Source: Wolfiporia cocos | Lineage: Eukaryota; Basidiomycota; Agaricomycetes; Polyporales; Phaeolaceae | DNA: 64,000 nucleotides | Direction: 5' to 3' | Assembly (NCBI GenBank): GCA_029448655.1 | Contig: JACCLO010000007.1 | Coordinates: 2,542,001 to 2,606,000 of the forward strand | Part shown: positions 1 through 11,820 of the stretch, piece after piece | How positions within the stretch are numbered: position 1 is the stretch's first letter | Layout: each line of letters opens with the position of its first letter | Made by a program: the position numbers and the translations under genes | The notes under the pieces: model-generated | The model's database searches: none | Told to the model about the DNA's origin: nothing | Seen by the model: the letters and a program-made list of their open reading frames with translations, nothing else

Positions 1-284
1 GCTGTGCGCTTGCGTGGAACGTTGTAGAAACATATAGAAGGGGCCGTGTAAGCGGTCATGTGTGTATGAGTCAGGGGAGTGCTAGTATACTAGGATGGGC
101 CGCTGACAATGCCTCAATGACTGTTGTCATGGAAGGTGCTCGAAGGTTCTCGTGGATACAAGAAGAATGATGGTTTCGTGGTTAGTGGTACTAACTATGC
201 TAGATAGGACTTGTCGTAAGACAAGTTATAGAAAATGGATATAAATCCGGAAAAAATTAGGTAAATGCCTAGAAAACTGTGACA
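1..284 (-). mobile_element. Solo LTR (family D), cut by window edge
   Basis: The reverse complement matches the family D LTR at 19224-19713: both begin TGTCACA followed by a TTTTCTAGGCATT-type stretch, and both carry the paired ACTTGTC..GACAAGT hairpin. The LTR ends at ..CTGTGACA (284). The other end lies outside the window, so the TSD cannot be checked. Confidence 0.7.
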
Positions 285-1453
285 CATTATATATACATGT
301 ATTGCACAGCTGCTGTAACTAAGTTACCAGCCTAAAGTGATGGTCTGTGCACAGGGAGTGGTAACATGTATAGAAAGGTAAGCACTATGCTATCAAGCTG
401 GTGGTAATGCCAATGCTAAGGTAATCTAATCTAATCTACAGTAGCACATGATGTACTGGCTGGGTACACCATAGTGTAGTGGATAAGACATTGAGAGGGG
501 GTGTTGAGGCATTATGTTCGACCCTGGTGGAGAAGGGTTAACCTCATCACAAAATCTGTGACACCATAAGTGCTCCTCATCTCCATCTTGTGCAGCACCA
601 GCAGTTCTCACTCCATTCAATCACCGGAAAAAGCAGCACCATCATGAGTCTCACTGCATTCAGTAGTGTAGATAATGTTTGTAATGTTACATCCAAATAA
701 TCCTAATTGAAGACTACTAAACAGTGAGGATTTGAGGGTACAAGTACTGCTACAAGTTGTGGGAATTATTTAAAACTCCGCTTTTCCTCGGGCACATTGG
801 ACCTCCATTAGTTGACTGCTTGGCATATCACATCCTTAGGGATAAGGCTGTATAAGGGAAGGCTAGCTAGATAAACTGCATATTATCTAATAGATTGCCA
901 TATCTAACATTTCACCACCTCATGCTTCATCTGTGCTTACTCTATTTGGTCAGACTTGGTCCAGACAATGATGACATGACCTATGTCATAGGATGGGTTA
1001 GGATTATGCATACAGTCAGCAGTATTGTGCAATTTGGCCCAAGCCTTGGGCATGGCTTGGTCTTAGGAGTTATATCATGTTCTGATGGGTATTTTTCTGC
1101 TGGCTACTCAGCATACAGTGCCATTACCAGCCCAATGCATGTGATATTTTCATGCTGTGGCTGTAGGTGCTCAGGACCATTACTGGTGCCCTGGGGTACA
1201 TGCATACATGTATATAAGGTGGCACTTGGAGGCATAGCAAGCTCAGTTATATTCACTTTGACTTACAGCCTAACAAGCCATCTGCTCTATACTCTCTTAC
1301 TTGTCATTGAAACCGCCTCAATCTCAAGTCAATTGGTGAGTATTAAACTTGTGTCAGGGTGGGGCTTCTACTTCCAATCTTTGACAGGCATCAGGATCTC
1401 ATCAGCTGGATGAGTATTGGTATTGGTTCCAGATCAATCAGATATGATCCACA
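285..1453. other. No supported gene; degenerate repeats with a tRNA-like B-box
   Basis: Open frames here are short and overlap on both strands without recognisable domains. Around 300-400 there is sequence related to LTR material (the GTCTGTGCACAGGG-type motif also seen near 14800). Around 470-545 a tRNA-like stretch contains TAGTGTAGTGGATAAG and GTTCGACCC, resembling a decayed pol III promoter. Nothing here supports a protein-coding gene. Confidence 0.5.
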
Positions 1454-2410
1454 TGTCACAGAATGACCAGTAGGGGCTCTACGACACCCCTTACTATGGG
1501 TTTCAGGTTGCCACTCAGGCTGGGGCCGCCTGCGTCCCTCACTATCCTCCACATCCATCCCTTGATACCGTTACTAGACCACCTGACCCAGTAGATAGCC
1601 ACTCCAGGGTAGCACACGTTTCTTATACTCACATGACGATCACAGTAGTTACATTTAGTGTTACCTTAGTTGCCGTCAGCACTGCCTTGCACTGGTCTGT
1701 GCACAGGCCTCTACTTTAGCATGTACTTGGTAGTCTACATGCTCATGTATATTAGCTCAGGCAGATTGTCAGGATACACTATTTTCGTTCTCAAAACCCT
1801 TCGCCCTAAGCCCTAGTTCAACATTGTATGTGTGTGTAACCATCAAAACCACCTCGAGCACACCATGTGTAAGTATGTATTCCTCGACCCTAGAACCCGC
1901 TCAACCCTTTACCATCGAATCCATACATTACACATTACCCTAAACCCACAATATAGTCCTTAGTAATTACCCTGAGCCCTACAAGCTACGACCCAAGCCC
2001 TTAGCCACTCTTTAGAATATCACACATCACATACTCATGTATATATACCATACTGTACAAGCCGACTGTTCCTCAGCTCGGTTTTAATCAATTCCAACAT
2101 CTCATCTGCGCAATCTCTGTCTAGGTGACATTCTGACACAGATGGGGCTTACTCCCCATCTTTGAGATTCTCAGCAACTTGGCTTAGGCCCCTCTCTTGA
2201 CCTCTGATCTGCATGCGCTAGTGTTGTCTGCCCCCTGTTTCCCTGGTTGTGTGTCACTCCTCTGGTGGTATGATTGTGGCTCAGTGTTAGGGCTCTAAGT
2301 CTACCCGTTTGCACCTCACCATCCACCCTCTGCTGCTACTGGATGTAGCTCACCAAGTGTAAGGGATCCCTGGCTGTGCCGGTCCCACAGACTCAGGCAA
2401 GTCTGTGTTA
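1454..2410 (+). mobile_element. Solo LTR (family F) with a ~290-bp insertion
   Basis: The LTR starts TGTCACAGAATG and ends CTGTGTTA (a decayed CTGTGTCA). The flanking 5-bp TSD is CCACA on both sides (1449-1453 and 2411-2415). Other family F copies are 511-568 bp, so this one carries extra DNA. The excess is roughly 1754-2044, bounded by repeats of CTCATGTATA. The family's hairpin (GATGGGG, loop, CCCCATC) is at 2141-2160. Confidence 0.8.
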
Positions 2411-4287
2411 CCACAGCACTTATTTTGTCTAAACTGCTCTCCCCCAGTGGTTCCTGGCTCCAGCTATGCATTATGAGCCTGTAAACTGTAGTTATCATAG
2501 AAAAGCACATAGAAATTAACCACTCCAAAATAATAAACCACAATCAATTGAGTTTCAAATGAAAGTAAGTACCTATGACCTCAGAGAGTGGTTCAAGACT
2601 GTCTGCATTGTGTTTGTACCACTAGTCAGATATCTAAGTGTCAACCAGAACCTGACAAGAATTTTCACAACCAATAAAGCTTCCATTTCCAATGATGCAA
2701 TGTAGCACTATTATTGTTTTGGGTGATGCTTAGCACATACAGTCCGATCTCAAAATATAAGTAGTGTGGTTAACTTGCATATAATTGTATATTCCGGCCA
2801 CTTACAAGTTGCTATACACTAATTGATATGTCATATACAGATCTGCAATAATTGAATATCATCATATTCAGCTTGAGGTAGGCAGTCGCTACAGTGGCAT
2901 AGATATGTATATTGACTTATATGTACTAACAGTTGCTTGCAGAAATCAATATTCCAGCGCGTTATAGCCATTTTGTGAGCCGTACAAAGTGTCTTTCAAT
3001 GTATGTCAATTTATATGCGCTTTCATTGCAATTCCTGGAAAACTAGGTTGGGTACCATACAGTGGGTCCTGGACCGGTTCAGACAGGTCCAAGGGCCGGT
3101 ATAGGACCGGGGCCCTGCTTGAAACCAGTCTTCGGTCCAGTCCTTCATTCGCTGTGGTGGTGCAGTCCTGGTCCTGGTCCTTGGTCCTGCCCAAAGGACC
3201 AGACCGGACCGGACCGGATCGCGCAACACTGATTATTCTTGATAATTATGATTTTATGGCTCAGGAAACAGCGGAAAGCACTATCAGTAATCATCATGTG
3301 CTCTGCAATCTCTGCATGCCAACATTGTTCGAGTACACCGGTACCACATGTTTTACGTGAGCTTAATCAAACGTCTGTCAGATGACTCCTCAGTCGAAAA
3401 GGTACTGTGAGCATATTGCAGCATCCTACGTTGTAGGAACGAATTGATATTACACATCAGCGCACTTTAAAAAGCAAGGAACGAAGTGCATTCTATCAGT
3501 GTTCTGATAGATGTTGTGTTAAATAGTCTACGGCTCCCCGGATCTTTCTCTTGCAGATAATGTAGCATTGAGAGATAGGCCGTGGAGCTGTGCGTAGGTT
3601 CTTCCCTCATTCGCTTGTGCTATATTTGTCCAGTAAGAAGATATGAGAAGGATTCCTATATAGACGGATCCGTTACCAAATACGGCTATTTCCCGTTATA
3701 CTCTCCGAGGTCAACGAATTGGTGACCAACTGGGAGCCTGAGCGCTTTGAAGTGATTCTCTCCAGCGCCTGAACGCTTTCAGGGCCCCGGAGCCCCAGTC
3801 CTCCTGAGCAGAGTAGAATCTGCCATATTGTGTAGCTATCTGCCGAGTGTGTGCTTTGGGGCATCCTCAATCAGTACATCAACACATAGTACTATCATAC
3901 GTTGTTGTCACCCTCTACTTGGAACTACTTCACCAATTGTTGCACATGAATATGTGACTTCGTTCTCAATGCAGTCAGTGTAACCCTTTAGACCCTCCGA
4001 AGCATCTCTGAGACTCTCATGCTGAATTGAACAATTCTCAAGCGAAGAATTCGTGGTTCGGAACACTTAGGGTCTGGACTATTCTGGGGACATCTGAAAA
4101 TACTGACCTAAAGCTCCCAGAGCATTTACCTTTCGATTGAGTTGCTGCAAATGTGGAGCCAACCAAGATTGTACAGATATAAAATGTCAGATGTCACACA
4201 TCTCACAGCCGTTCCCGAAGATATTGATACAAACACTATTCAAGGACACGTCACCGATTTGAGAGTTTCCAATGGGGCAACTGGATC
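2411..4287. other. No supported gene; one GGACC-rich MITE-like patch
   Basis: No domain or conserved frame was recognised. The patch at about 3060-3235 is rich in inverted GGTCC/GGACC words and ends in CAACACTG, which resembles a hAT terminal inverted repeat, but no matching left end or 8-bp TSD could be found. The rest looks like ordinary unique or highly decayed DNA. Confidence 0.45.
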
Positions 4288-4660
4288 CAGTGTTGCCGTT
4301 GGCTTGGCTTGAGCTGAGACTTGAGCTGAGCCACACTAGTCGAAGCCAAGCCAAGCCAATGCTTGCGGCTCATGAGCTGATGCCGTTGGCTTGGCTTCTG
4401 GCGGCTTGGCTTGTCTCGGCTCGGGGATGAGCCATGGCTTACGACTGATCAGGTGGTCCCCTTGTTCTCATACGCCACAGGTGCGCGGCAGTGCGACGAT
4501 CCTTCAGACAGTGCACTTTGTACCATCAACGATGCTAGGTATATTGCTATGTGTGTCGTAAACTCTTGGTATGGTCCAATTTGTAAGTCTTTATTTGCTC
4601 AGTGGTCGGATTTCAACAGGTTGTAAGCCAGCTTTCGATGTCATTATCTTCGGCACCTTC

Positions 4661-5953
4661 TGTCACGGGCAAAAAGGTGATATCTGACACACGCAACAGA
4701 CTAGCACTCAACCGGGGGAAGGGGGCTCGCTCAAAGGCGCCTTCCTGGTCCCGGGAACACTAGCCGTCAAAGGCCAAGACAAGTCTGAGGTTTACGCTCA
4801 AGACTGTCTGGCATATATACTCCTAATGTATTTGTACATGTTTATGTACGGCGGCTCAGAGGCCTCTATGTACTGGTATCTAACTGGCTATGAGCTATGG
4901 GCCGGTAATGGCATCGGAGTGCTGGGGTACGCGAGGATGTCCATGGCGACGTAGCGTATAAGGGGCGGATCTAATGAGTAGCCAATCTGTCGGGTTCGAT
5001 CGGTGGTTCTCGTCGATCGTAGGTGCGCCGGTAATGGCGGGGTTCTAAGTCCGTGATTGGGCGTGGTCTGCCACGATCGGGGTATAGCGCTCTGTGACTG
5101 GTAGGGTTCTCAGTCATGCAGAGCCTTGGGTTATTATCCCTGCCTGGTGTACTTGTAGGTCAGGGTGCGTAAGGGGTATAGTATAGTGTCTATGCCAGTA
5201 ATGGCGAGTGTCCGTGCGGTAGGGACGCGAGGTATTAGGTTTAGTGTTCTGGGTCACGTGTGAGTATAGACCGTGCCCCTAGTCGGCGTATAGCATAGTG
5301 TGCGGTGGTTTAGCCTGAGTTGTACAAGGCGTACCATCGTGCTATCGTAGCCGGTTGGTCTCTAGGGGTCGGCTTGTGACTCCGGGGTTTAGGGACTAGG
5401 CAGCGTATGTCTTGCTGCCGGGACTTGGACTGAGTTTAGGGTTAGACTGCTGGTGGTCTGCTAGTGCCCATAGTGTCCTGTATAGCGGAGGGCTTCTACT
5501 AGCGTTGCCGTGGGATTCCAGCTGGGCTCGGATAGAGTGCTGTAGCGTGCGTACGGCGTGAATGGGGTGTCAACCTAGGGTGTTCTACTAGGCTTTGAAA
5601 TTGGCTTGTGACAATATCACTCTTCACACTCCGAAGCACTGGCTTCTATCACAGATCAGCCTTATTTCAAATAGTGGCACCCACAGGGTACACCACAGTT
5701 TACACTCACACGTGGCCACACTGCCCGCACATAGACTTTACACAGACTAGTAGGTAGTCTCACTATGTAGTCTTACCTTAACCTCACCATTGGCCATTAC
5801 TGGCCTAATACATATGAACAGGACATAACATGTACTCACACTATGCTAATATATATAGGGGGTTGAGCATTGGGTTCAGACTCCATTCTGAACTTGGTGT
5901 TCTTCCACCCACCTCACCCCAGTTAGCTCTGAAGGCCCAGGGTGGTCTTGTCA
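4661..5953 (+). mobile_element. Solo LTR of the dUTPase-gypsy family (A), split by a family H LTR
   Basis: The left end TGTCACGGGCAAAAAGG matches the 5' end of the 384-bp LTR of the element at 29237-36913. The right end is ..GTCTTGTCA. The TSD CCTTC is perfect (4656-4660 and 5954-5958). Removing the family H LTR at 4685-5613 and its 5-bp duplication leaves about 360 bp, the expected LTR length. Confidence 0.8.
4685..5613 (-). mobile_element. Solo LTR (family H), 929 bp
   Basis: Starts TGACACACG and ends GGCTTGTGACA on the plus strand, i.e. reverse orientation. The TSD ATATC is perfect (4680-4684 and 5614-5618). It lies inside the older family A LTR. An oppositely oriented copy of the same family is at 6068-8197, so the two form long imperfect inverted repeats. 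Confidence 0.85.
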
Positions 5954-6180
5954 CCTTCTGCAAAGGTATAGTGTCTGCACAACTTCATGTGCTGCTGATG
6001 GGCCTGCATGCATGGCTGTCATTTGTACACACGAGGAACCATCAGCACATGTTCCTCTACAAGGGGCTGTCACACGCCAATTTCAAGCTTCAAGGCACAG
6101 TACCTTTTCTGATCATCAAAAGCACCCCCAAGGCTGGAAACCCAATGCCTCAGCTAGACCTAAGCCCTACATACGGGCAC

Positions 6181-6895
6181 TGAGGGACTTCAGTCAATTA
6201 TCTTAATCTGCCAACTGCCTTTTGCTTAAGAAATCGCAGTTGCGAGCTAGGTTTGCACGCAGATTAATCTGCTAGCTGCGGCAGATTAATCTACTGTGAC
6301 AATAAAATGGTGCATCCAGGATTCGAACCAACGACCTTAGCACTGATGAGAATAAGAGCATCGCAGCATACATTAGCCAACTGAGCCACGGTACAACTAC
6401 TGTCTGCACACTTTTAAGCAATATATAGCGTATTTTGTAAACTTCATTTTCGCAGTTTAACATCTTCCATAACACAAATACAAATGAATCTGCCTCTAAC
6501 AACCTGTGATTCCAGTGTATTCAGCTTTCCCATGGTGAGTTGCTCCAGGTCAGGCATGGCAAATCAAGCTACCACTATCATTGATTTCTTTATGCTTGTT
6601 GTAGCAGTTAGTTACCTTGATGATTTGCGGAAATTGTGTGTAAAATTTGCGTTATATATATTTTGATTGGGCAATGGTAACTGTTGTCACTATGGCTCAG
6701 TTGGCTAATTATGCTGTGATGCTCTTATTCTCATCAGTGCTAAGGTCCTTGGTTCGAATCCTGGATGCACCATTTTATTGTCACAGTAGATTAATCTGCC
6801 GCAGCTAGCAGATTAATCTGCGTGCAAACCTAGCTCGCAACTGCAATTTATTAAGCAAAGGGCAGTTGGCAGATTAAGATAGTTGACTGAAACTC
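6181..6895. mobile_element. MULE-like MITE with ~210-bp inverted repeats, each holding a tRNA-like sequence
   Basis: The two ends (about 6181-6400 and 6690-6895) are near-identical inverted repeats. A perfect 9-bp TSD TACGGGCAC lies at 6172-6180 and 6896-6904, a length typical of Mutator-like elements. Each arm carries a perfect pol III A box (TGGCTCAGTTGG) and B box (GGTTCGAATCC) about 47 nt apart. The predicted acceptor stem does not pair well, so this is tRNA-derived rather than a working tRNA. No transposase is encoded in the ~300-bp centre. Confidence 0.8.
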
Positions 6896-7205
6896 TACGG
6901 GCACTAGCTAATGACATCACCAACCATGCCGAAGAACCCTAGTCCCAGACCATACGTCCAGTCCAATATAAAGCCAATAGTAGTCACGTGACCCTGGCCA
7001 ACTACAATGAGCCCAGTAGCACCTAACCAGACCAACCCCTTGCTACCTGGACCACTCCTCATCAGGTCACGACCATACAGACTCACGGCTAGGACAGCGT
7101 CCACCCAACCAACCAAACCCAACACCTCCTGTCTCCACGAACTATAGCCATTACAGGCTACATGGTCATTACTGACCAAGGACTCATGCCATTACTGGCA
7201 CAGAC

Positions 7206-7588
7206 TGACAAGGCCACTAAAACCTTGGAGCGAACTGAAGGGAGCGAAGTGGATGAACGCCAAGTTCAGACTGGGGTTACCAGCTGAACAAGGCCTGCTA
7301 TTATACTAGTAGGCTGTTTGTACATGTTTGTACTATAATGGCCATATATGGTAAGTAGGGAGTCTGGTGCAAGACTAAGATAGGAGTCTAAGCCAGACTA
7401 TGAAACATAGAAGCGTAGAGTATATCAAATACATAGCGGTCATCGTGGCCGTGTGGGAACCGGGCCCTATGTCGTTATCTAGACGTTGTCTGGCTCCTTC
7501 CAAGGTATGATCCGGGCCTGGCTGGGCTTGGGAACTCGGGGGACCGGATCGGCTTCGTTGTCGTTAGGAAAAGCTTTTGCCTGTGACA
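7206..7588 (-). mobile_element. Solo LTR of the dUTPase-gypsy family (A)
   Basis: Nearly identical to the two LTRs of the element at 29237-36913, and in the same orientation as that element. The TSD CAGAC is perfect (7201-7205 and 7589-7593). Its length is 383 bp against 384 bp in the full element. Low divergence implies a recent insertion followed by LTR-LTR recombination. Confidence 0.9.
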
Positions 7589-8646
7589 CAGACTATGTAC
7601 TATACGAACAAAGGCCCACGGAAGGTGTTAAACTCCACAGCGCCCTAGTCTATGAGGAACACAGACCACGGGCAGCCCTTGTATGACTGAGAACCCTAGC
7701 AGTCACAAGGCGCTATGCACCGATTGCAGCCGATCACACTCGACCACCCAAGGCCATTACCGGCCAGTCCACGATCACTAGCTACGTCACCGATCACAGT
7801 CCATTAAACCCGCCATTACTGGCCATGGCCCCGATCCATGCTAGAACCCCAATCACGGACTTAGAACCCCACCATTACCGGCAAACCCCTGATCAACGAG
7901 AACCACTGACTCGGGTCTAACCCGCTACATTGCCATAGACATCCAGCGCTCTACGATCCCAGCGCCCTGATGCCATTACAGGCCACCACGTAGCTGATTA
8001 GCTTACCTCAGCGCCAATGCCTTACAGGCCATGCCATAACATGTACAAACAGTAGTAGAGCTATATAATAGCCAGACAGTCTTGAGCAAACCTCAGACTT
8101 GTCTTGGCCTTTGCAGCCTTAGATGCCCCAGACCAGGAAGGCGCCTTTGAGCGAGCCCCCTTCCCCTGGGTGTGTGTCTGAAGTTGTGCTTGTGTCAGGG
8201 ACATCTGGGCACACTGACTCACAGCAGGTATACACGTCGTGCGAGTCGTGATGTGGCACTGCGTGATGTCAGGCTGGAGACAGGCTGGAACGGTGAGTGT
8301 GCCTTATAGTTTGACAGTTCATCGCATGCAGTACAAGCATGGAGTGACTGAGTTGGTGTTTATGTGAGCATATTCTGCATGCCTGGCTTCGATCGTAGCT
8401 TTTGAGGGGTTGAAGGTGTATTTTATCTATTTATTAGGCTACTATACATGTGACATGTTATTTGAAGCCGGCTGTCGTTATTTATCTTGTCCGTCTACTA
8501 GACGCCGCAAGCTTCGAGCCGGAGCTGTCTCGAGCGGAGTCAAGCCATGTGCTTGTCAAGCCGAGCCATGAAACTGTGAGCCGCTCATGCCCAAAACCGT
8601 CACAAGCCGAGCCGAGCCGAGCCAAGCTGAGCCAACGGCAACACTA

Positions 8647-11600
8647 ACTGGATCTGAGCGCGGTGGGCGCGCCGGCGCCTCCTCTTGATATGGTCAGTCG
8701 ACACTTCAATACGGGCCTCGAAATAGAACTCAGGACCTGGGTAGAGGGCGAGCGTGATGTTAACGATGCCTTAGTTGTCAGATACGGTCTCAGTTGATCA
8801 TTAAAGTCAACCTTCCGAAATGGTAATGCCTAAATCGGTGACGCGTTCTCGAAAGCGCTTTGCGTCATCATTTCCAGGAACAGCTGTAATTGTCAATCTG
8901 GTGCTGCATGAGCTGACTTTGTATCTTCGATTTGTTATGGCCACAAAGATCTGCTGGTTGCACAGGAAAGCGGATAGAAATTGTTGTTAATATTGGAATC
9001 AGCGAGTCATAGTGAATTGCTTCAGTTGCGAATACAAGAATCTCAATGTTATGTGATTAAACGTCCAGCGTACCGGATAAGGCGAATAAGAGGGGTTCTG
9101 TGCGCAAAGATGACTGTAAGAACACATTCGCATCAAATGATGCTGATTCAATCTAACTATGCAATATGTCTGGAATCCCCTTCGATTGGCTGGCTCGTTG
9201 AATTGACTGCTCTATGGGGTTCCCTTCAAGCTTCGTTCTCCATTGACAATGACAACTTACTGATCGTTCTCTCACGATATGTAGAACAAGAATGGAGACT
9301 GGAGCATTTCCCTATGTATTGATTAATCAATCCGATAGCGTCCAGGGACTGACAGCTTTGATATAAAGCGGTATCCGCCCCGGATCTTGGGTATTATTGA
9401 CTGTCTGCGGATACTATGGGTTCCATCTGTTTGCGACGAAGCCCCTCACTGATATTTGGAACGACTTCGAGCCATGATGACACAGAAGATATTATTCTAC
9501 TGATACTATCTCCCTGGCTTATGCGACGCATTTGATGCAATTCTTGGTCACGGCATACGGTGAGAATGTTAATCTCGAGTTGCTAGCTACGCCTGTCCCT
9601 GATACGTTTCACGACCGTAGTCAGGATCTCGATGACAATATGTTAGACGTATCAAGTCCGTATGGGCCCACACGGAACAAATGAAGTACTGTCAAAGGAT
9701 ATCTGTTGTTCGATTGTTAATAGACGCTCGACAGCGCTGGCCAGCGATGTCGATTTTGCAATGTCAGACCGTTCGGAAATGCGAACCGCTACTGAGCGCG
9801 GGCAGTGACCGCCGTGTGACCCCTTGTGACCTGATTGTGACTGGCCATGCAGACTTTGGATGTACGCAGCTTCCTCTCAGCTGACCTCATTTAGAAGCTC
9901 AATAAGGGACGCCATGGCCCAAAATATAGTCATATGTGCAGCAAGAACACGAGTTTGCGCTTCAGAGAGGGTCGTGTCGGGCATTGAGCAGCCGGTAGCG
10001 ATTGACGTGACGTAGGCGCCGAGCAAGCGTGAGCAAGGCGTGACAAGCGCCCGGGCGCTCGCGCGTCGCAAAGATATTCCCACGGCCGATATTTCTGAGG
10101 GCAATCGCTATCGTTGGCCAGCGTTTTCAGGTTGCGTTCCCGTACAGGCCCTAAGGCACTGTGGCTTGATTGATTTTGTACCATGGACTACGTCTGCACG
10201 ATCTACTTTTCAGAGGCAGTCATGCATCGAAATATGATAGAAATATTTGGGTGGATAACAAACATGTAGGTGAATACTCCTGTATACTTTCTCTTTGAAT
10301 CCTCGACTAATGTCGTTGCGCACATGTCGTTTCGCACCGTGACGAATGTTGTATTTCTAGAGCTCCAAGAGATGACGTAATTTATGACACATGGCCTGAT
10401 CCCTCCTGCTGAGCATGACTCTTGCTATGGTCCGGACTCGGAAGCTGAGATGGTACACCAATTCTATTGTTCGATGCGGGCACCGGGCTGTTGGGAATAA
10501 TTTGAAAGACATTGTGTAGGCGTGACAAACTGTGGGAGTCTCTCCTGTCATGGAAATAACGTTTGTAATTTCTATCCGATAAACAGCGCCACTAACGACC
10601 CGTGCACTGGTGTGCTGCTACTTGTCAGTTGGTCGCCAAGAAGGCGATCGATCTTTGAAATGGTGACACTCTCGCACATTGTGACTGATTGAGATGAAAA
10701 TTTGCATTACAGGTGTTCGTTGCACCCTCTTACCGGTATCTCTCAGTTTTATATCTCAGTTTAAACAATGCTGCATTCTTGCGTTCATATTTTATAGGTT
10801 GAACCCAGGCAGCAGATTATGACTTCTCTGAGGATGAACAGGACATATATCACTTATCCGCATGCTGTTGAAATTGTGCGGAAGGGGACAAGCTACGGTA
10901 AATTGACTTATCTCCCAAAATATGTGTGCAAATCAGAAACCCAGACATCACACGTGTGTGCACCAGCAATGCGGCATTTCGTAATCTCTCACTGTAGTCA
11001 TGAAAGAAGCCTGAATGACTCCCATGGTATTCTAACCGATAGCCTGCCTCTCTGGTATTGCCTGATTTTGGCATGCTTTTGAAGATGCTCGCAGCATGCT
11101 TCATACGCCCATAGAGTATCAAGACAGCGAACATTAGTCGCTCCATGAGTCTCCTTGAAATCTGCAAAACACCAACTGTGCGACATATGACCTATATGCT
11201 ACCGGGCATGAGATTACATCACAAAGTGAAGAGAGCAGACTGACTGAGTGGCACATCAGGGGATTTCTGAGTGAAACACCGCCGCTTCCGTCCCACTGGC
11301 TTATCTGTAACGCTACTGAGCTATAAAGCTTAGAGAGTGAGTAACGAATTACTGGTACTGATTGGAATCTTTCTGATGGAACTATAACACAGGGTCAGAC
11401 ATATTGGTTCTAGCCAATAAGATGATGAGCCGCCAACAGCTGGAAGGATCAGGACGCATCAGTCAATCATGCAGAAGCACAAGGAGAGGACGCACTGGCA
11501 GTGAAAGACTCCCAGTGTATGAGGCAAGCCTAGACAGAGATGTGAACCGAGACTGTATCTTGATGATCACCCATCTATCGATACTGTTTCACATCACATA

Positions 11601-11820
11601 TCAACGCTGTTCACAATGTTTCTTGCGCTCTCATCGTCTCCATCACTTTGTTATTATTCATGGGCACGTCGTTTCTCCCTCACATAGTCTGGAATCTATC
11701 ATAGGGGGAAGGTAGGATGATCTATGCCGAACATTGGCCAGCCTAGAATATATAACTGACGAGGACGGAAGATTTGTCCGTCATTCTGCGTGCTGCGTCT
11801 TCTAAGCCGAAGGTATTACC
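8647..11820. other. Low-repeat DNA, no gene recognised
   Basis: None of the LTR or MITE families found elsewhere is obvious here, and base composition resembles the neighbouring DUF6534-like gene more than the transposon tracts. I looked for spliced frames with conserved motifs (oxidoreductase, P450, transferase, kinase) and found none I could defend. It may be host intergenic DNA or an unrecognised, decayed gene. Confidence 0.4.

Larger units (their letters stand above)
6068..8197 (+). mobile_element. Solo LTR (family H), split by a MITE and another LTR
   Basis: Begins TGTCACACGCC and ends GCTTGTGTCA. It matches the reverse complement of the LTR at 4685-5613 over most of its length, for example around 7680-8190. 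Flanks are GGGGC and GGGAC, a TSD with one mismatch. It was interrupted by the MITE at 6181-6895 and the family A LTR at 7206-7588. Confidence 0.75.
4288..8646. mobile_element. Non-autonomous hAT-type element, interrupted by nested insertions
   Basis: The left end is CAGTGTTGCCGTTGGCT and the right end, read inward on the other strand, is TAGTGTTGCCGTTGGCT. These fit hAT terminal repeats (YAGTGTTG). The perfect 8-bp TSD ACTGGATC flanks it at 4280-4287 and 8647-8654. The termini are rich in GGCTC/GAGCC words. No hAT transposase frame remains. The interior is filled by LTRs at 4661-5953 and 6068-8197 and by their own nested insertions, so the original element was probably under 1 kb. Confidence 0.85.

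Noticed and set aside
895..1413. A 172-codon open frame on the plus strand
   Set aside because: It overlaps repeat-like DNA, has an erratic composition with no domain or splice logic, and lies just before a solo LTR. It is probably a chance frame.
1790..2000. CCCTAA-like words suggesting telomeric repeats
   Set aside because: The spacing is irregular and most words are degenerate. The block lies inside an insertion within a solo LTR, and there is no run of tandem telomere units.
3060..3235. Complete hAT MITE
   Set aside because: Only the right end (CAACACTG) looks like a hAT terminus. No left end or matching 8-bp duplication could be found.
6300..6390. Functional tRNA gene
   Set aside because: The A and B boxes are perfect, but the acceptor and T stems do not pair well and the spacing is long. 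It occurs twice as inverted copies inside a mobile element.
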